Below, piece by piece: positions 1-11,875 of a stretch of DNA of 64,000 nt. The position numbers and the translations under genes are program-made. The notes below the pieces were generated by a model, which was not told the DNA's origin, did no database searches, and saw nothing but the letters and a program-made list of their open reading frames with translations. Source of the stretch: Pseudeuparius sepicola (Eukaryota > Arthropoda > Insecta > Coleoptera > Anthribidae). Numbering within the stretch: the stretch's first letter is position 1; every line of letters starts with the position of its first letter. The DNA lies in the NCBI GenBank assembly GCA_963920635.1, contig OY987304.1:37510365-37574364 (forward strand), given 5' to 3'.

Positions 1-959
1 GTACGATTTCTGGATGCGTTTGACGTTGATTTATCGCTGCGGGTTTGGCCGCAGCTCGTGGGAATGCCTATACAGCTGGGAGGAATTAACTTCCACGAAC
101 ACCTCAGTTTTCACTAGAAGTTGTGTAATAACACAGGGTGATTCAGTCAGGTGGGACAAAAATTGCTTAATACGAATTCGAAATTAAAAACATTCAAAAG
201 TCAACCAAGAAACAAAAGAATTTTTTTTTTCTGAAGTGTATTAAAAGCTCCCTTGTTAACCAGGTCAGCTGTTAAACTCGCGCGTCGATGCTTCTGACCC
301 CGGGGCGCGGAGTTGCCAGTTGCACAACATAATATCGTAAATTTACATTTTTTTTGTACCTTTTCCCAGATATTTCAAAAAATGTATGCATAATGTAAGC
401 GAATTTATTCCTTTTTTTTTTAATGTCAATCAACAGTAATTAGAGGGTGTTTAGGAGTATAGGAAGTTCTTAGTTTCCCACAATGGATGCACGTTGTTTG
501 TAGTGACTGCAGTGGCAGACAAAACACAAATCTATGCACAAAATATGCAAATATGCATCAAAATTAAAACACTCTATCACTGTTTACTTTCAATTTCAAT
601 AGGTATAAGTTCATGGCCTCGCGAATCGCGGAACTTTCTACACGCCACGGACCATACACCTATACTCAAGATATTGACAAGACTGAGTCACCTAGTCACC
701 ACAGTTGCTAGAGCGCTACAGTCGGTACTGTTCCTTCCTACCGCATGCTACCGCCACCACTCAACCATTGCTTTTGTTATGGGAATAGTTATTCAACCGC
801 AGTTAGTTCATATCAACGGGACTTTAACGTAAAACGAAAACGAATTGTGACTACTTTCTTAATGTAGGCAATCAATTTGAAACGGCATATTCAGTACCTT
901 TCTATGGAAAAAAATATAGAGTGAGTTTTTGAACAGTACAAAAATTTTAATCAGGGATA
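1..959. other. Non-coding stretch, no gene seen
   Basis: I find no supported gene. The 112-codon open frame at 494-832 has no recognisable domain or splice context and I treat it as chance. A sequence reading cacagggtgattc near 131 resembles the ends of the mariner-type MITEs elsewhere in the window, but I could not find a partner end. Confidence 0.5.
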
Positions 960-1165
960 AAGTTGAGCCTCTGGAGCACGAATATAAAACAAATTTTTTG
1001 ACGCTCAAAATAAATTCTCGTTTTTCTCTGAAAAAAATTCAAAAGTTTTGAGTCCATTGACCTTGTCCCTTGTTCCATCCATCATCCTACTTTTTAGTCT
1101 CTGTCTGTAATATTGCCAAATTTCATAAAAATTGTTATTTTTAAACAAATGAATATATCAGGTAC
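960..1165 (+). repeat. Dispersed repeat, partner at 61385-61590
   Basis: This segment and 61385-61590 share a diverged order of blocks in the same orientation: a 'gggataaagtt' block, an 'aaattcaaaagtttt' block, a 'gacct..t..cttgttt/cc' block, and a 'gccaaatttcataaa'-like block followed by 'gttatt'. No coding frame is conserved between the copies. It is an old, unclassified interspersed repeat; the boundaries are approximate. Confidence 0.5.
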
Positions 1166-1329
1166 CTAGTTATAATAATTGTTTTAGTGGCATGTGCAAA
1201 ATAAAACACAACGTGCATTTCGTGCGAATATTCGAACCTATCTACTGTGAACTTAACCTCTGTATTTTTTTTTAATTACTTTTATGGCCTCTGCTCTTTT
1301 CGACTAATATAGCCAATAAGGGGCATTCG

Positions 1330-1500
1330 CCACCTTCTTATATATTTCTGGGGATTTTCCTAATCCTAAAGACCCTAACCCTATAAAGACAAATACTCAT
1401 AGGGCACTACCGCGGTGTCAATTGAACCCACGACGTACAATACCAATGCGTGGGTGCCGCTAAAGACCCACTCGTGCACCTCCGCCCCCTACCCTCTGTG
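1330..1500 (-). repeat. Possible tRNA-derived SINE fragment
   Basis: Read on the minus strand, 'gtgggttcaattgacacc' resembles a polymerase III B box with T-arm pairing, and a weaker A-box-like stretch lies 35-45 bases before it. It is followed by an AT-rich body. No second copy was found in the window, so SINE status is a guess from the B box alone. Confidence 0.25.
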
Positions 1501-2040
1501 TTCGGTGGTCTGTGACTCGAAACATAACTTTGGTGTTTTGTGATGTTCTCACTTTCAGCCAGTTGTCAGTCGTCAATCGTCTCGGTCGCCCTCGAGGCGT
1601 GTAAACGAACGGGTTAAATTAAAGTCAGTTGTAAAATATGAAAATGATAGGGTTTAAGTTGCACGTGTATTTTCATTTTCGTATAAAAAGTGCGCGTACC
1701 GAGGTTTCTAAAAATCGCCGGTTAAATGCGGTGTATCTACTCTCCCGTTGTAATTATTAGCCGCGTTACCTCATGTTTAGTGTTGTGCTGTTACCAAATA
1801 TTTTTAATAACAGATTGTGTTATATTATGTAAACAACTACGGAGCTTGCTGCTTCGATAGGAGGGCCCTTACATACGTGGTTCTACATAATTATTATGTA
1901 GTAAATAGAAATATACCCGACATCTTCAAAACGCAATAAATGCCTGCGGACTGAAACTGAAACAATACCTTCCTACATACATATTGATATTGATTTATTT
2001 TCATTTGGAATAAAAATAACATTATAGACGTGCTCCAGAG
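1500..2040. other. Higher-GC unique sequence, possible promoter-like signals
   Basis: The stretch 1480-1700 is richer in G+C than its surroundings and appears unique. It contains TCAGTCGTC at about 1567, similar to an arthropod initiator, and TATAAAAAG at about 1682. No open frame follows that I recognise, so this is only a candidate regulatory or 5' non-coding region. Confidence 0.2.
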
Positions 2041-2504
2041 GTACAGGGTGATCCATCCAAGAGGACCACCCCCCCTTAACTTCTTTATTTTTCAAGTTAA
2101 AGAAAAAATTGTAGAGATAAAAGCTTTAAGGTTTTTTGTGGGTTTTTCCATGAACTTACTGAAATTGACACAGGGTGTTCCGTAAAAGCTGGACAAACCA
2201 AACTGATGTTTTTTTCACAAGAACACCCTGTATATTATTGCATTTTTGGAATCTACACTTCGTCCCGATTCCAACGACATATATATGTTATATGATTTCT
2301 CCAGCCGTTTTTACAATACAGGGCGTTCGAACTTCATATTTTCATGTTTTCACATCCTGTATCTCAAAGACGAAACGTTTGCTGATAAATTAAGTATAAG
2401 AAAAAATGACGAAAATGATGCCCCTAAAACGATAATAGTCATTTTGTAATCATCCACACAAAAAAGTTAAGGGGGGTGTTCCTCTTGGATGGATCACCCT
2501 GTAC
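2041..2504. mobile_element. MITE with ~40 bp terminal inverted repeats
   Basis: The left end begins gtacagggtgatccatccaa and the right end is its inverse. About 40 bases match with one or two differences, through the 'cccccttaactt' block. Internal pairs of 'acagggtg' and 'caccctgta' words suggest smaller nested elements of the same kind. The ACAGGGTG-type terminus is common among mariner-related MITEs in insects. No transposase is present, so the element is non-autonomous. Confidence 0.75.
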
Positions 2505-3874
2505 AACTGTATTCCTGGTTAAAATTTCTGTACGTGTCAAACACTCGCCCTATATGATAGTATCGCTTGAAAGTATAAGGTATGATTTAGAATATTATAC
2601 CTTAATCCAAACTTTCTAGATTCCTATTATTAACATATTGTCTTAAGTTAATAATTTATTGTTGAAAATCACTTGTGGTATAAACAAGGAAAACGTTAAA
2701 CAAAGAAAACAAGGTGTTAAAAATTAACCTGTTTTACTCTATAATAACATTTACATTCAATAGTATTCAACTAGACGAAAATCGATGTATATTAGGCCAC
2801 CTGTTTACTGTTTACTGGGATAACACAACTATACACCACAGTGAGCATATCATTCCCAATCAACTTACGTTTGTGATTAAATCGCTGTCTCCTTCGCACT
2901 GTTCATAATTGCAATCTGCGCCACTGCAGATAGTCTCAAATCAGTAGTGTATTCTGTTGTGGTTTATGCTGTGTAATTACATACAATAGAGTTTCGGGAG
3001 TTTCGTAAAGATACAGTTTGGTTTACTAGGTACTACCCTATTACTGAATGAGGATTCTAACATGCTTTAAAATGAATTACAGTGCCCTAGCCACCCAGCG
3101 CACCTACGCCTTCATACAAAGCTCACATTGGCAACATCTTAAACGCAATTTGATTTCAAAAGCATCTCGGACAGGCCCAATCTCGAAAGTCTGCATTCGT
3201 CACTCGATATAAGTAATATTGCCACAAAAAGAAGGAACATTTTAGACTCTGGGCTGGGGCGTAGATTAACTTTGTAACACAACGTTGTCATATCAAAAGT
3301 AGGCCTGGTGAGACAGCGCTGTAACGGAAGGTCGGCCTCCTGGGATTTAGGCTTAGCGAAAAGTGGAGCTCCCGCGATGATCCGGAACAACTGTACGTTC
3401 CGTGCACGACGAGAGTGACGCGTGACGCGAACGCTACTCTTTCCTGTCGGCACTTGACACTGAGAGCGTATATAGGAGACACTGACGAGTAAATTTTTGT
3501 GCACAAATAACAGGAAATTTGCATTTTTTTATTATACATTCGCGTTTCTATGAAAAAACCGGTTAAGACTATTGCCCAAACAGGAAGGCGAACAGTAAAA
3601 AAAAATTGTTCCTTAATCACTAACTGTTTCATATAAACTTTTAAGGTACAGGAGGCGAAATTAATTTTCTCTCTATTTACTATTTTAAGCCCTATATCCA
3701 AGGAAAGAGAGAGGACACCGCGCGTACCTACCCTGCAATGTATAATAGATTTTGTTACGTCGTTTTGAACGGCGTCTATTTTATATGTGGCAGACAAAGC
3801 GAGTACGTTGTGAGTTAATTTCGTGAATTTGTGAATTAAAAGTAACCGTAATTAAGGAAAAATATACTCTTACG
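2505..3874. other. Non-coding stretch upstream of the THAP exon
   Basis: The long overlapping minus-strand open frames at 3139-3797 lie in two frames at once, show no domain, and are best taken as chance openings in a GC-richer patch. A dispersed repeat copy sits at 2837-2935. The region just before 3875 may hold the promoter and 5' UTR of the THAP exon. Confidence 0.4.
2837..2935 (+). repeat. Dispersed repeat, partner at 7848-7940
   Basis: Blocks 'ccacagtgagcat', 'caatcaact', 'gattaaatc.ctg.ctcctt' and 'ttcataatt.caat' occur in the same order and orientation at 7848-7940. Divergence is clear but the order is preserved, which marks two copies of one interspersed repeat. Confidence 0.6.
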
Positions 3875-3945
3875 ATGGTGAATTGTTCAGCGTTTGGTTG
3901 CAAAAATAGAAGTGAAAGGCAAATGCCCGGGATTTCGTTTCACAG
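3875..3945 (+). CDS. First coding exon of a THAP-type zinc-finger protein
   Basis: The frame starts MVNCSAFGCKNR and runs to SFHR, ending at a consensus splice donor (CAG/GTAAAT at 3946). This is the start of a THAP domain, a C2CH zinc-dependent DNA-binding fold. Cys4 and Cys9 give the first zinc-ligand pair, and the NR and SFH positions are typical of the family. The second half (a Trp, an Arg-rich stretch and CxxH) should lie in a downstream exon, which I could not locate. THAP domains occur in host regulators and in P-element-type transposases, and this exon alone does not say which. A 324 bp foldback element sits in the presumed intron. The exon is undamaged, unlike the THAP copies at 13.8 and 56 kb. 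Confidence 0.6.
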
Positions 3946-4200
3946 GTAAATATTTAACAAGGTAACTTGGAAATATGCTTTAAAACTTTTCTCTATATAA
4001 CTTCTTCAAATTCCTTCTACATTTTAGTATTATAATTGATTATGTTAGTTTCATAAAATATGGGCTAGTTTCCATGGGCGTACATTATATCTTTTATTTG
4101 GTTGATTCGAAATCGCCAGAAATAAATATATTTCAGCAGTTGACACTAGCTTTACATTTGGGAAATTATCTGGAAATAAATACCAATATTTAAGAGGGGG

Positions 4201-4524
4201 TTGCCGACAGCGAAAGTGACGTTAGATTTCGTATTTTTTTAAGTTGTATAGCTTAAAATCTAATAACATTTTACCTGGCAAAAATTTAGTACAAACATCT
4301 CTGTCTTCATTTTAATCTTAAGATCTTAAAAGCATATGCACTGGAATTATTATTTTTCCCAAGGTTTTCATAACCTATAAAACAAAACACTGCTTGTAAT
4401 ATCTTATGATTAAAATGAAGACAGAGATGTTTGTACTAAATTTTTGCCACGTAAAATGTTATTAGATTTTATGCTATACAACTTAAAAAAATACGAAATC
4501 TAACGTCACTTTCGCTGTCGGCAA
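4201..4524. mobile_element. Foldback MITE (324 bp palindrome)
   Basis: The sequence starts ttgccgacagcgaaagtgac and ends with its exact inverse. The arms are about 125 bases each and nearly identical, around a loop of about 75 bases at 4326-4400. There is no coding capacity. The high arm identity suggests a recent insertion or conversion between arms. It lies in the presumed first intron of the THAP exon. Confidence 0.85.
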
Positions 4525-5553
4525 AATACATGTATAGTAAAAATTAACTACCTTTTCATTTTTAACATTTTTGTGATATTGGCTAAGAACGCGTTTCATG
4601 CTATGCCACTGGCCTGTCGTGCGATGTGGCAGTCGGTAAAACGGCCGCGAGCGCTGTTAAGCGTCCTCTCTCTTTCTCTGTCTAAGACTAAAGCCATATA
4701 CAAGTTCACTAGACAAGTTTTGTATACAGGGGATCACTTTTTTATAGTCTTTGTTAAGCCGATTTCTTCATGAGCACGCTAACGTAAATACAAAAATTGA
4801 GGTTACTGCGAAACCACCGTGACATTATAAAAAAAAGTGCGAGAACTTTTTTATTTAGAATTGACAGCGGTGTAACATAATAAAAATGCGGATGTTATTT
4901 ATGCTAAAAAAATTAAGACAAAAATCAAAAAAGAAACAAGTTCATCGTGAAAAAATAACATTTTAACGCGAAAGCTATGGAAAGGACACTTTTCTAAGAA
5001 AAAAGTGGGAGAAAAGGAAAAGGCTAAATATCAAAGTAGACCTAGACGTAGAAATTTTGCAAATCTCTTAACAACATTTTGTCGTAAAAAAATCGCTAAT
5101 AGGGTTTCTTGAAAATTCGCTATTTTAAAAAATCATAGCAGGCCATGAAATAATTACTCTCCCTTGGGATTACACCAATAAAAAATAGAGACCATTTGTT
5201 TTCTTTAACCTTCATATATATTTCCGAGGTGTCCAGTATCCAATTGGGACACACTTTATGTAAAACCATTTTATAGTAACCTGTGCAGAAAAATTCTACT
5301 GTCATTAAATAATAATTGTTACAACCCAACAATCGTAATATGAACCCACTATTAAGGGCCTATTGTTCCCTTACTACAGACCTTTGAATGAAAATAAAAG
5401 ACATGGGTCCCATAGTTTTATAAGTACCTACCTACAATATTGCTTTGTATTGGACGGCAGTAAGTTATGGACAATGGACAACCCTGTAATAATATACTTT
5501 TGCATGTCACCTTAACTCCTGATATTTTTGGCTACTTCTATTTTTTTTTTCAG

Positions 5554-5621
5554 AGGAGTATGACAAAGTTTTAAGAAGACCTAATGTTAATAATCAACAA
5601 GCTCCTTCTTTGAACATTTAA
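5554..5621 (+). CDS. Possible terminal exon, 22 codons
   Basis: A strong acceptor (a long T tract then TTTCAG at 5553) is followed by a frame beginning GAG TAT GAC AAA and ending in TAA at 5619. The peptide (EYDKVLRRPNVNNQQAPSLN) is soluble and not low complexity. It could be the last exon of the gene beginning at 3875, but no linking exon was found and a random 22-codon frame is not unlikely. Confidence 0.2.
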
Positions 5622-5633
5622 ATTTGAAACAAT

Positions 5634-5667
5634 TTGATTGATTGATTGATTGATTTGATTGATTGAT
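5634..5667 (+). repeat. (TTGA)n microsatellite, 3' tail of the adjacent LINE
   Basis: There are about eight units of TTGA/TGAT with one interruption. On the minus strand it lies just beyond the 3' untranslated part of the LINE at 5634-7050 and is best read as that element's (TCAA)n tail. Confidence 0.8.
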
Positions 5668-7050
5668 TTATTGTGTTGTTATACCCTGAAATATTCATAC
5701 TAGAATACATATTATTATATACCATAGTTTAACTTAAATGTAAACAAATGTTTTATACTAGATAGCAAAATTGTTTCTATCTACACCTAAGCAGAATGGC
5801 TTGTGTGTGTAGGCTCAATGACAAGTTGCATTAAGTTAACTAAAATAATTATGCCTGATATAGTGTAGACTTTTACATGCTGTACATAAACTATTTAATA
5901 TTAATTAACTAAGAATTCATATTTAAAATAGGCGAATAGAACAATTTATAAATATATCTTTTTATTGTTGTTTTATAAATTGGGTAATTTTTTTGTTAAA
6001 AAGATTAATATTATTTATCATTTTAACTTCAGGTGGCAACAGGTTGTAAAATCTAGGAGCAATAGTAAGAATCTTTGAGTAGTCGTTTTTATCGCCATTG
6101 GTGTATCAACATTTTTACTAGATGTCTTGTGGCATAATTTGACTGAGTACAGGTTCTTAAGTTTTTGTTTCTATAGGTAAGTGAACATTAAAAAATATTT
6201 AATGTATAGAAGCTCTATATCTAGTAAGTTACACTCAGCGAAAAGATAGTCGGTAGGAAACTATTTTTTTATGGATAACTTTTAATAAAAACCTCTGACT
6301 TATACTCAGAATTTTAAGGTGTGATGAGTAAGCTGCACCCCATATCGATATTGGGTATATGACTCTGCTAGAGCTACATAAAGATTGACAGGGGAAAAAT
6401 ATCTTGGATTTGGTAAAATTTCCAAACAAGTTTTCTTATTTTTATGGATAATTCATTTATATGGGTAGTCCATTTTAAATTCTTGTCGATTATTAAATCA
6501 AGGTTTTTAAAGTTATCGGTTGAACTTATTGAGTCTACGCATCTACAATTTTGTTTATTAATTAAAATACATTAAAATGAGTGGGTAAGCAATGTACTAT
6601 AAGCTGATTGAGCTGAATTATAAATGCTGTAACACATAAATTTATTTTTTTTAATATTTAAAATTAAAATATTTTGGTTCAGCCACTGACCAATCTTTGA
6701 AAACTCAGCTTCTATTAAGAAAACCGTGTCGTCAGCGTATGATATAAGTTTACCCTTCAGGTCCAAAAAAAGGAATTCATTTATGTACCTATACAGTAAA
6801 TAAAAGAGGTCCAAGAACGGTTCCTTGGGGTACTTCATATTCAATCAATTTTAAACCGCTTATATCATTACCAATTCTGACACATTGTTCCCTGTTCGTA
6901 AGTTAGTCTTTAAAGAGCTGATTTGGTAGACCCCTAACTCCATAGTCCTCTAACTTTGATAGCAATAAGGAGTGAGAGACACTATCAAAAGCCTTGGCTA
7001 AATCCAAGTATATAGCCAAAGGCCTTCTATTATTTTCTAAAGCGTTACTT
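5634..7050 (-). mobile_element. 5'-truncated non-LTR retrotransposon (reverse transcriptase fragment)
   Basis: On the minus strand the frame enters with PLAIYLDLAKAFDSVSH (reverse transcriptase motif with the first catalytic Asp) near 7030. It continues through VPQGTVLGPLL near 6825 and SYADDTVFLIE near 6740 (the YxDD catalytic motif). The C-terminal region with SIWGAAYSSHLK near 6340 and a RxPTDYLF-like box near 6240 follow, and the frame ends about 5945. In-frame stops and frameshifts break it in several places. The 5' part (endonuclease, ORF1) is missing, as is usual for incomplete target-primed reverse transcription. The order of motifs fits the jockey/CR1 group; the exact clade is not resolved. 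It is a different family from the LINE at 40-46 kb because the 3' tail and C-terminus differ. Confidence 0.85.
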
Positions 7051-8094
7051 CTAACATAGCGTCATTAGTTCTCCCCAATGCTTTTATAGTTCTGTTTTAT
7101 TAGTTTTAACTCAATCCTGAACATTAGGTACATATGTAAGAAAGACTTTTGACCATCCTTTATCTCAATGAATAACGTTTACTAACACTACATTGTATAG
7201 TTAGCATGTCAATAATTTCTCGTTAAAATCTCGCTACATCGTCTCCATCGAAATATCACAATATTGACTTTTCAAGGTACTATACTTCCATTACGTCAAA
7301 ATTCACACTGCCGACCTTCTGTTACAGCTGTCTGGCTAGACCCATCTTTGATAATATTAAGTTCATGTTTCATATAGAAACCGACCATGCACTCAGGCGC
7401 TCCAAACACAATCTCGAACGTTATTCGAGTGTACACCCCTTGATAGTTACGCAACTTGAAATACAAACACGCTTGAAGTGATTATACCGAGTGTAATAAA
7501 AAAAATTAGGGCAATACAGATTAAGTGCTTCAATTATTGTGTCATGCATATTGAAAGAAAAATACTGGAATTTAATTAATTAATTTAAAAAATCCCGGTA
7601 TTAGGTTTGTGACAGACTGATTTTTCGCGTCATTTAATCAGAATGATCGATACAAAGGACACTAATATGAAATTTTTGCTTGTAACATTCTGCACTACAG
7701 GTTTTATTTTCACACCCTATTACACCCTAAGTCCCGCTCTACTCTCCCGCTTGTGTTTATCCAATCGAAAAGCGATCTATGTTGTAACACTGCCGCCGGT
7801 TTACAGCCAGCTATATAGCGTCCGTAACGCAACACGTATTCCACAGTGAGCATTCACAATCAACTTTCAATTATACGCCCATGATTAAATCACTGCCTCC
7901 TTCCCTCGCATGCTTCATAATTACAATTTGCCTAGAAGCGCCCTGCGGAATAGGCAGGAATCACCAATGGCGTATCCAGCCACCGTAAACCGTGTTACAA
8001 CTGCGCGCTGAGGGCTCGTCTAAAGCTTAACCAAATCTATATAGCAAATCGAAAAAGACTGTTAGAAGTGGGATTTTACAATTATCTTTTCAAT
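7051..8094. other. Non-coding stretch
   Basis: I see no supported gene. It holds one copy of the dispersed repeat shared with 2837-2935 and otherwise appears unique. Confidence 0.4.
7848..7940 (+). repeat. Dispersed repeat, second copy
   Basis: This is the partner of 2837-2935, in the same orientation, with the same order of conserved blocks. Confidence 0.6.
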
Positions 8095-8190
8095 TTCAGA
8101 AAATTCTAAATGATATTAAGAACAAAATTAAAAATAACAGTTTGGTGGTCACAAAGGCCGATAAAAGCAATTTTCTTGTTATCCCAAACT
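8095..8190 (+). pseudogene. Penelope-like element reverse transcriptase scrap
   Basis: The frame NNSLVVTKADKSNFLVIPN matches the early reverse transcriptase motif of Penelope-like elements, in which a hydrophobic strand precedes T-K/R-A-D-K-G-N. The same motif occurs in the better-preserved copy at 50.4 kb (ITRADKGNTIVAL). The frame is lost soon after. The sequence to about 8400 may be more of the same element, but I recognise no further motif. Confidence 0.5.
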
Positions 8191-8940
8191 GTGTGGAATA
8201 CCAATATTGACAACGTAGAAACTATTTTAAGAGATATTAAATTTACCATTCTACAAAAAGCTAGCACACCAAAAATGCAATTTTTTCTGTCAAATAAAGT
8301 TCTCCGAAAAATGCGTAGGCATATGGTGATAAGTGTTACCAACTCCCTAGTTCATTGTATTTTTTCTATTTACGTTCCATCTTACTAAAACAACATAATA
8401 AGGCGTTAAAAATCCTCGCCATTTTGTCCACGGGACAAAAATTATTTAAGTTTGCCTTCCGATTATCTCCTCTGGTTTATTTTGCTGATATCAATATTTT
8501 GACCTCTGCCCCTAAAATGGAAACATTATCTTTGTTTGGTGATTTACTGAGATCCAAAAACTTGGACGTTGAAGTTATTAATTATGAGGTGTCTCTCCTG
8601 AACTGTTGTATTTCTCATTTTTTTACCTTCAATAGTAAGTATTATTTATAAACTACCCGAATGGGGAGTAGTTTGTCACCTCTTTTGCAGAAATCATTAT
8701 AAAAAATTTATAACCTATCCATATGGTATCCAGTATCTAGTGTCTCATTGTATTTGACATGTCTGTCTTTTTAACACATGTTATATGCCCAGACAAAAAA
8801 CTGTTGGTGGTCCGACCTAAGACTTTTCTTAGAAACAAGATGATTTTGTTGATATTTTTTAAGTTTTAACTTATACCAGTGATGTTTTCTGCTATAGGAA
8901 CGACAATATCATCTACGTGATTTCCTCACATGTTTCCACA
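8191..8940. other. Degenerate AT-rich sequence
   Basis: Open frames of 92 and 98 codons overlap here in different frames and are not clearly coding. They may be the decayed continuation of the Penelope-like scrap just before. Confidence 0.3.
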
Positions 8941-9450
8941 TAGACGGTCAGATAGAGATAGATTTAGGTGCCCCATTTTCGCATACAAGCTTCGAAGAGA
9001 AAAAGAAAAGTACATCGATGTTGAGTATAATGAAGGAAAATTTACGAGTGGCCCCTGGGGATAACATATATTATGGAAAATTCGATTTTCGTACATATAA
9101 TTGTTAATTATGTATAAGTTATTTAAATTTTTTCGATGTGTGGAAAAATCGGGCAAAATCTAGATTTTCCCTTATAAGATTACGTCCTTATTTCAACGGT
9201 TTAGCCACCTGCAAAACTCAAGCCTTTGATTTTCAGAAGCCAGGTTCTATTAATTAATCATTTAATGAACACGGCTGGCGTGAAAATATGGGCAACAGCA
9301 CATTTTATTTCTGTTGAGGAAAATCGAGTTTTCCAAAATGTTATCCCCAGGGGCCACTCGTAAATTTTCCTTTATTCTACTCAACATCGATGTACTGTTC
9401 AATCCTCATCGAGGCTTCTATGGCTAAATCTGTCACTATATGACTGTCTA
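8941..9450. mobile_element. Inverted-repeat MITE (510 bp)
   Basis: The outer ends tagacggtca and tgactgtcta are inverse. The strongest inner arms, 9011-9090 and 9315-9394, share the block 'gtggcccctggggataac' and are nearly identical over about 80 bases. The sequence between outer and inner arms is diverged. No coding capacity. Confidence 0.75.
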
Positions 9451-10386
9451 ACATTCATAAAAATTCATTTCTAAAAACACAATCAACTAGAAGATGATAA
9501 TAGACATGCTGTTAACATAATAATAGGTATTCATTTTGATTTACAAGAGATAACTTATTACAAAGGTGTAAAAGGATTGCGTTTATAATTATATCTAATC
9601 AATTTCGTTTGTATACCTATCTTCCTGTCAGGCCTTTGATCCATCTGATGCCGATCTGTCCTTCCGACAAACCAAGCTATGTGTGATCTTACACTCATTT
9701 GAAACGTCATCAAGGGTAATCAATGTAATCATTTATTCAGAAGCTCTATACTAAATTTTGTCGGGATATATTTTGTTTGGCATTGCATTATGTAAATTTG
9801 ATTCATTCTAGCTGCAAGGCGTCGTTGGTAAAATGTTTTTCTTGTCTATTTGTAGATTTAGCTTAGTAATGTGGGTTGGTCGTGAACTTAATAGCTCGAC
9901 CTGAATCCAGGTCTCATTTTCCCAGGAAACACATTATGCATTTCATTAACCCGAATTACATTATACATATACCTACGTTTTTGACGTTTGTCTCTGCCTG
10001 GATTTTTCCGGAGGAAACGGCGTGCGGCTTTCATGAAAATATGATGTAATTTCCTTTTTTCTTCCTGGCTGCATAAAAATTGAAAAATATTTTATGCAGA
10101 TAAAACCGATGATTTATTATTTACCTCTTTAACGATCTGCTTGCATGGTATTAGGCAATATGTAAAATGTCGAAGTTTTTTCCACATAAATCATACTCGA
10201 GAGTCAATCGCGATTTTGCGACGTGCAATTACAAATATCGTTTTAAAAATTGATTACTGAAATAGTAAAATTCGGATAGTGTATTTATAAGGCATTTTAT
10301 TGTCTTAGACGAACATGGACACATGCATCTTCTCTTATCCGACTGAAAGTGTTTATCAAGAACTGTGCGAACTCATCGAAATTACA
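9451..10386. other. Apparently unique non-coding sequence
   Basis: No repeat partner was found in the window. The segment 9780-10100 has several homeodomain-like TAAT/ATTA words and a higher-GC block near 10000-10035. It could hold regulatory sequence, but nothing decisive is visible. Confidence 0.3.
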
Positions 10387-10878
10387 TAGGCGAGCGGTAC
10401 TATAGCCCTATTTTGAGGCACAGAAAATCAACTTGACCTTTCATTGAAAGTCGCCTGTTTGACACCTAATGGAACCGATTTGTCATGTCATTGGTAACAA
10501 AAACACATAATAACATTTTTTTGTCCGAGTGGCCCATTATTTGTTATTAACAAAAAAATGTCAAAATACCTAAACCAAATGAAAAAAATGCTCCGAAAAT
10601 AACTTCGTTAGGTATTTGCCTTTTGATATTTTTTTGAAAAACGCACTCTTTTCGTGTTACGGGCGATTTAAGGTGCAAAAATGGCTAAAAGTGGTCAACT
10701 TTAAAAATTAATATCTCAGCTTCTACCAAAGCTTTTGGAACGTTCGAAAGCGCAAAATGATCCTCGAGACTTGTACTTTCATGTGGTATTTTTTTTATAT
10801 AGGCCACTTTTTGTTTTACCCGATTAATTTGCAGTTGAATTTGCATTAAATTATCCAGTTTCGTTGGAGGGGGTAAAA

Positions 10879-11082
10879 TACACTCAGGTGCAAAAAACCG
10901 GGCCACCTATATATTTTCGTATCCTCGTTTTAAATGAACAACAATATATTTTCCTTTATTTATGTTATTGTTTATTTAAACAAGAATAGGAAGTCTTTTA
11001 TATCAATTAAAAATCAGGTTTAAACTGAAAAAAAATACAACCGATTTTGAAAAAATATTAGGTTTTTTTGCACCTGAGTGTA
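10879..11082. mobile_element. Nested MITE (204 bp)
   Basis: The termini are tacactcaggtgcaaaaaacc and its inverse, about 22 bases each, bounded by TA as expected for mariner-type insertion. It sits at the inner edge of the left arm of the larger foldback element. The middle is AT-rich and non-coding. Confidence 0.75.
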
Positions 11083-11875
11083 TAAAGCTGACGAAAAATC
11101 GACCTACAAAAACTTTTTTTATAGATAAAGTTGATTGAATATAATATTTTATAACTCTACTTATAAAAAAAGCTTCGTTTATAGATTTGAGCATATTATA
11201 ATCAGTTAAAGAAATAACAAAATTTGAAATACGCGCGCAGCGTAGCAAAACAAATGACGGTCAATGCATGTTTGACAAGCATCATATATTTGAAGAGATA
11301 ACTGGTTATTTCGCGTGTGTTTATATCAACATTATGCAGTGATTGTGATCACAGATTAATGAAGGGTTTAGTGATTAATTAATTATTGAAATGTTTCAAT
11401 AAAATGACAGTCAATGAAGGTAAGATATAGTATTAGGTACTTTTATTATGTTTATTTGTAATATTAGAGTAAATAAATGAATCTTATAGTTCCACAACAG
11501 AAAGCTCCTTAACAATACCTGTTAAATAGACTCCAATTTCAGACTTCAAAAACAAGCAGATTCCATTTTTCCTAATACCTATGTAGATTAGCCAATTTCT
11601 AATAGTTGACCTCAATATCAAAGCATTTGAAAAATACTAAGTTTAAAAGTTGGAGTCCATTAGAATTATTGCAAAAATTTAGTTGTTCGTTTAGTGGTAG
11701 GACACCATTGCTAAAGAGGATACTTTTGTTCGTGCTTCTCCCAAGGATTCAAAGGTAGCCAGCTTTGCACTTGTTCTATACTAAATGCGGAAAATGTACC
11801 TGATAATAATATATTGACAGAGCAAAGTGAGACTGAAGATAACATATAAAATCAAATTTGCTATGCTTGCAATAT

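Noticed and set aside
494..832. 112-codon open frame
   Set aside because: No recognisable motif, no splice or promoter context, and low-complexity start; not supportable as a gene.
1366..1385. ccctaaccctataaa resembling telomere repeats
   Set aside because: Only two imperfect units and of vertebrate type, not the insect TTAGG repeat.
3139..3797. Overlapping minus-strand open frames of 121 and 169 codons
   Set aside because: They overlap in different frames, have no domain or signal, and lie in a locally GC-richer patch where chance frames are longer.
5120..5332. 70-codon minus-strand open frame
   Set aside because: No motif or context supports it.
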